Shown: piece by piece, positions 60,799 to 64,000 of the stretch
Numbering within the stretch: the stretch's first letter is position 1
How the letters are laid out: the number at the start of each line of letters is the position of its first letter
NCBI RefSeq assembly: GCF_010500245.1
Contig: NZ_JAAGOX010000057.1
Coordinates: forward strand, 1-64,000
Length of the DNA: 64,000 nt
Reading direction: 5' to 3'
DNA from: Ruegeria sp. PrR005
GTDB lineage: Bacteria > Pseudomonadota > Alphaproteobacteria > Rhodobacterales > Rhodobacteraceae
The notes under the pieces: model-generated
What the model was told of the DNA's origin: nothing
The model's input: the letters and a program-made list of their open reading frames with translations, nothing else
Database searches by the model: none
Translations under genes and position numbers: made by a program

Positions 60799-61129
60799 GC
60801 ACGCGGTTTATTCCGTCGGGAAAGACAGGGCAAGATATCTGGTCGGCACCGCCCCCGCCCTGGTCCTGTCCGAGGATACACCTCTGGGGATGGACCACGA
60901 ACCAGAGACGGAAACGGTGCCTTCTGCCACCAGGGCAGACCGTACGGACGCCGAGGCTGATCCGAAACCACTCACTACAGGCGAGAAACGTTCGCCACTC
61001 GTAGACATCCCAACTATCCTTTGGGATAGAAAAAAAATGGCATTTCCGTATTAAGAAGGTTATGGGAAATTTCCCTGTGGTTTCCCCCAGATGCCACGGC
61101 GGGACAAAAACAGGACGGAAAGGGCGAGG
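60799..61129. other. Intergenic region upstream of tdk and the HTH-like gene
   Basis: Divergent region between tdk and the 61130 gene. A plus-strand frame from 60797 to 61054 exists but has no family match or ribosome-binding site. The right half is AT-richer (61015-61080) and holds the palindrome GGGAAATTTCCC at 61064-61075, so it most likely contains both promoters. Confidence 0.5.
61064..61075. promoter_or_regulatory. Candidate operator GGGAAATTTCCC
   Basis: A perfect 12-bp palindrome 55 bases before the HTH-like gene and within an AT-rich promoter-like stretch. Autoregulation by that protein is a guess. Confidence 0.35.
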
Positions 61130-61591
61130 ATGGCGGACATAGGGGCGTATCTGAAGAAGCATACCGAAGCCTTGGTCAAGGATGTCGGGATCGAGGCGGC
61201 CTGTGTCCTGACCGGCAAGTCCAAGGCGACCCTTGGGCGGTATTACTCGGACAATGCCGAGCATTCGGACCGTTTCATGCCGGTCGATGCCGTGGCCCAG
61301 CTTGAGGCCGCCGCCGGCTATCCGCATGTCACCTCGGCGCTGGCCGAATTGCGCAACATCACGCTCAGCTATTCAGGCCGGAACGACAACGACACGCGGC
61401 GGGGCGGGGTCAATGCCGATGTCATCGCGCTGAGCCAAAGATTCGCCATGCTTATGAGCGAATACCAATCCGCGATCGAGGACGGGATCATCACGGTGAA
61501 CGAGGCCAAGCGGCTGTTGAAGGAAACGGTGCAGTTGCAGCAGGTGCTGATCGACATGAAGCTGCATCTGGAAGAGGAAAGCACCAGCTGA
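61130..61591 (+). CDS. Putative helix-turn-helix DNA-binding protein
   Basis: A 153-residue protein. The N-terminal half (MADIGAYLKKHTEALVKDVG then IEAACVLTGKSKATLGRYYS) reads as a helix-turn-helix like those of phage-type CII regulators, and the C-terminal half is helical and charged (VNEAKRLLKETVQLQQVLID). I am unsure of the family. The ATG at 61130 has AAGGG five bases upstream. The stop codon overlaps the proposed CTG start of the next gene. Confidence 0.6.
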   Translation: MADIGAYLKKHTEALVKDVGIEAACVLTGKSKATLGRYYSDNAEHSDRFMPVDAVAQLEAAAGYPHVTSALAELRNITLSYSGRNDNDTRRGGVNADVIALSQRFAMLMSEYQSAIEDGIITVNEAKRLLKETVQLQQVLIDMKLHLEEESTS

Positions 61592-62565
61592 GGCCGGGGG
61601 CCTCACCCGCAGCCCAAGCGGCGCTTGCAGAGCGATATCTGCGGTTTGCCCGGGTCGAGGCGGAGGGGCATTCGCCGCTTTACACCGACTGGGCATGCCA
61701 CGTGGCGGGATCGGCGCGGGCGCTTGCGTTTCTCGGGGACCTGCCGCCCGACCGGCGTCAACCCAACCTCTTCTTTGCAGCGCTGCGCCTGGTGGGCGGG
61801 TTGCCCCGGACCGAGGCCGCATTTGACGATATTCTGACGCGCGAAGGCGATGCCATCGCGGCGGTGATGCGGGCGCGCCGGACCCAGACCAACGAGCCGG
61901 GGCGCTGTGCCTGTCTGCTGCCGCTCTTGGCGCGGCTCGACGGGCCGCTGGCCTTGATCGAGGTCGGCGCCTCGGCCGGGCTCTGCTTGCTGCCCGATCA
62001 CTATGGCTATGACTGGGGCCGTACCCGGCTTGACCCGCCGGGCGGGACCGGGGCGCCGGTGTTTCCCTGCCGGGTGAATGATCGTGCGCCCCTGCCCGAC
62101 AGGCATCCGCAGATCGTCTGGCGGGCGGGGCTGGACCTGGCGCCGCCCGATCTGAGGGACGCCGGGGATGTGGCCTGGCTTGAGGCGCTGGTCTGGCCGG
62201 AACAGACCGACCGGCTGGCACGGCTGCGTCAGGCTGTTGCGGTGGCCCGGCAGGCGCCGCCACCGGTGGTGGCGGGTGACCTGACCCGGGATCTGGAGGC
62301 GCTGTTGGCACAGGCACCCGCCGATGCGCGGTTGGTGGTGATGCATTCTGCGGTGCTGACCTATGTCAGTGACCCTGACGCCCGGGCAGATTTTACCCGG
62401 CTGATGCGGTCGCGCGATCTGCACTGGATCAGCAACGAGGCGCCCGGCGTCTTTCCCAACCACGCGAAGGGGCTGACCCCGCGCGCGGGCAAGTTCCTGA
62501 TGGCACTGGACGGTCACCCCGTCGCCTGGACCGGTCCGCATGGACAAAGCCTGGATTGGCTTTAG
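61588..62565 (+). CDS. DUF2332-domain protein, probable non-canonical CTG start
   Basis: A DUF2332-type protein (325 residues from the CTG). SPLYTDWACHVAGSARALAF, LPPDRRQPNLFFAALRLVGG, ALIEVGASAGLCLLPDHYGY and VVMHSAVLTYVSD fit the family. Clear coding similarity begins before the first ATG/GTG/TTG in this frame (GTG at 61702), and no such codon occurs upstream as far as I read (to about 61380). The CTG at 61588 overlaps the stop of the preceding gene (CTGA), with AGAGGAA upstream, and is the best start. Function unknown. Confidence 0.75.
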   Translation: MRPGASPAAQAALAERYLRFARVEAEGHSPLYTDWACHVAGSARALAFLGDLPPDRRQPNLFFAALRLVGGLPRTEAAFDDILTREGDAIAAVMRARRTQTNEPGRCACLLPLLARLDGPLALIEVGASAGLCLLPDHYGYDWGRTRLDPPGGTGAPVFPCRVNDRAPLPDRHPQIVWRAGLDLAPPDLRDAGDVAWLEALVWPEQTDRLARLRQAVAVARQAPPPVVAGDLTRDLEALLAQAPADARLVVMHSAVLTYVSDPDARADFTRLMRSRDLHWISNEAPGVFPNHAKGLTPRAGKFLMALDGHPVAWTGPHGQSLDWL

Positions 62566-62641
62566 AGGCTCGTGTGGGGGACCGGATTGAGCGCGCAGCC
62601 CCCAGGAACCGGGCCTGAGTGCTGGCGCTCAGATCGCTTCT

Positions 62642-63769
62642 TCAGGACATATGCCGTCGCAGGATCACCGAACCCACCGAATAGCCCGCGCCGAAGGAGC
62701 AGATCAGGCCCAGATCGCCTTCGGCCAGATCGTCGGAGTTCTGCGAGAAGGCGATGATCGACCCGGCCGAGGAGGTGTTGGCGTAGTCTTGCAGTATGTT
62801 GGGCTGTTCGCCCGGTTCCGGCTCGCGGCCCAGAACCTTTTTGCCGATGAAATCGTTCATCGTCTTGTTGGCCTGATGCAGCCAGAGCCGTTTCAGATCG
62901 GTATTGGCCACGCCCTCGGCGGCCATGTGATCGGCGATATGCTGGCTGACCATCGGCAGCACTTCCTTGAACACCTTGCGGCCGTTCTGCATGAACTGCA
63001 TGTCGCGGCGGTCTTTCAACCCGTCGGGACGCGAACGGCGCAGGAACCCGTTGTTGTTGCGGATGTTGTTGGAGAACTGGGTGGCGCAGCGGGTCGAGAG
63101 GATCTCGAAATGCGGGCCCTTGGCGTCCTCGATGCGTTCGATCAGGGTGGCGGTGGCCACATCACCAAAGATGAAGTGGCAATCGCGGTCGCGCCATTCC
63201 AGATGGGCCGAGCAGATCTCGGGGTTGACCACCAGCGCCGAGCGGATGGATCCTGCGCGGATCATGTCGGCGGCGGCCTGGATGCCGAAGGTGGCCGAGG
63301 AGCAGGCGACGTTCATGTCAAAGGCAAAGCCCTGAATGCCCAGCGCCTGCTGGATCTCGATCGCGACCGCCGGATAGGCGCGTTCCAGGTTCGAGGCGGC
63401 GCAGATCACCGCGTCGACATCGGCGGCCGTCTTGCCCGCCTGCGCCAGCGCCTTTTTCGCCGCATCCACCGCCATCTCGGTCATGATGCCCGGCTCGTCA
63501 TCGTCGCGCTGACGCAAGAGCGGGTGCATGACCGCAGGATCGAGCACACCGGTCTTGTCCATCACATAGCGGTTCTCGATCCCGCTGGCCTTGACGATGA
63601 ACTCTTCCGAGGAGTGCTGCATCGGTTCCATCTCGCCTGCGGCGATGGCCCCGGCATTCTCGGCATTCATCCGGTCGGCATAGGCGTTGAAGGCCGTGAC
63701 CAGCTCGGCATTGGTGATGACGTTCGGTGGCGTGAACACACCGGTGCCGGTGATCGCAGGTCTGAACAT
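62642..63769 (-). CDS. Beta-ketoacyl-ACP synthase III-family enzyme (KAS III-like)
   Basis: A 375-residue thiolase-fold protein. The catalytic triad is visible: Cys in FDMNVACSSATFG, His in LWLHQANKTM and Asn in YANTSSAGS. Length and sequence style resemble the Pseudomonas beta-ketodecanoyl-ACP synthase type rather than canonical FabH (about 320). It would start or extend acyl chains in fatty-acid or lipid synthesis. AGGA lies 7 bases before the ATG at 63769. No plsX or fabD neighbours are present. Confidence 0.88.
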   Translation of the reverse strand: MFRPAITGTGVFTPPNVITNAELVTAFNAYADRMNAENAGAIAAGEMEPMQHSSEEFIVKASGIENRYVMDKTGVLDPAVMHPLLRQRDDDEPGIMTEMAVDAAKKALAQAGKTAADVDAVICAASNLERAYPAVAIEIQQALGIQGFAFDMNVACSSATFGIQAAADMIRAGSIRSALVVNPEICSAHLEWRDRDCHFIFGDVATATLIERIEDAKGPHFEILSTRCATQFSNNIRNNNGFLRRSRPDGLKDRRDMQFMQNGRKVFKEVLPMVSQHIADHMAAEGVANTDLKRLWLHQANKTMNDFIGKKVLGREPEPGEQPNILQDYANTSSAGSIIAFSQNSDDLAEGDLGLICSFGAGYSVGSVILRRHMS

Positions 63770-63933
63770 GTGAAAGTCCTCGAAAAAGGGGTTTGCCCAA
63801 AATGCAGGCGAAACCCGTTGCAATCAAGTGGATTGCCCCAAGGGAAACCGGGCCAAACGGGCGATATTTCAGTTCTGATATTGAATGTTTCATTTTTTGA
63901 AGCACATCGCAGGGCGAAACAGGGGGCTGCCCG

Positions 63934-64000
63934 ATGACCGACCACGCTTCTCCTCCACCAAAGACCTACCCGCCCGAGATCGAGGCGATGATGGGTGTCT
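63934..64000 (+). CDS. Partial gene running off the window end
   Basis: An ATG at 63934 opens a frame that stays open for 22 codons to the end (MTDHASPPPKTYPPEIEAMM). It is divergent from the KAS III-like gene. Too little is visible to name it, and no strong ribosome-binding site is seen. Confidence 0.35.
   Translation, partial: MTDHASPPPKTYPPEIEAMMGV

Noticed and set aside
60797-61054. A plus-strand frame in the tdk upstream gap
   Set aside because: It starts inside the tdk start region, has no ribosome-binding site, no family match and low-complexity acidic composition; it probably covers promoters.

Overview
The window reads as a stretch of chromosome from a marine-type alphaproteobacterium of the Rhodobacteraceae (Roseobacter group, Ruegeria-like). 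The reasons are high G+C with strong third-position GC bias, a gcrA cell-cycle regulator, KpsT/KpsE export proteins next to kdsA, mce next to DUF1467, DUF1800/DUF1501 and two DUF6455 proteins, and a dispersed intergenic element with a GAGTATTT / CCAGAAAGAAGC core. The species call is inference. No rRNA, tRNA, CRISPR array, prophage or complete insertion sequence was seen; this is mostly housekeeping and metabolic DNA with a few accessory genes.

Layout. 0-6 kb: an uncharacterised protein, a repeat-flanked 58-residue membrane protein, a small secreted protein, a HisD-family dehydrogenase with its divergent LysR regulator, and a putative cysteine-rich zinc metalloprotease overlapping a small partner gene. 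6-14 kb: GNAT and low-molecular-weight phosphatase, class III sirtuin with an ornithine cyclodeaminase-family enzyme, a copper chaperone pair, rpmB, meaB and hrpB. 14-25 kb: LysR, GMC oxidoreductase, GST, aquaporin, 6-phosphogluconate dehydrogenase, Nudix, PiT phosphate transporter, ketopantoate reductase-like protein, sterol desaturase-like protein and another LysR. 25-30 kb: an arginine cluster on the minus strand (argD, argF, argC, then an ACT-GNAT fusion) preceded by a candidate leader peptide with four consecutive arginine codons; next to it a MerR regulator and a zinc-ribbon gene share a MerR-type stretched promoter. 30-38 kb: transporters, gcrA, Nudix, YHS protein, YghU-like GST, SseB-like and uracil-DNA glycosylase-like genes.

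38-43 kb is a surface-polysaccharide run: kpsT, kpsE, kdsA and a phosphohexomutase, all on the plus strand and tightly packed. 43-50 kb has AsmA, rimO, a CDGSH protein, paired DUF6455 proteins, an IMPACT-family protein, an M48 lipoprotein, DUF167, a YdjA-like nitroreductase and an EI24/CysZ-like membrane protein. 50-64 kb has an RTX serralysin-type protease, DUF1467, methylmalonyl-CoA epimerase, a response regulator, the DUF1501/DUF1800 pair, aspS, tdk, an HTH-like protein, a DUF2332 gene that seems to begin at a non-canonical CTG codon, and a KAS III-family enzyme. The window ends inside a gene starting at 63934.

The most interesting signals are the putative arginine attenuation leader in front of argD together with the arginine-cluster ACT-GNAT fusion, the dispersed intergenic element, the roughly 200-bp nested inverted repeat between tdk and aspS, the MerR-type promoter of the zinc-ribbon gene, and the metalloprotease two-gene module.
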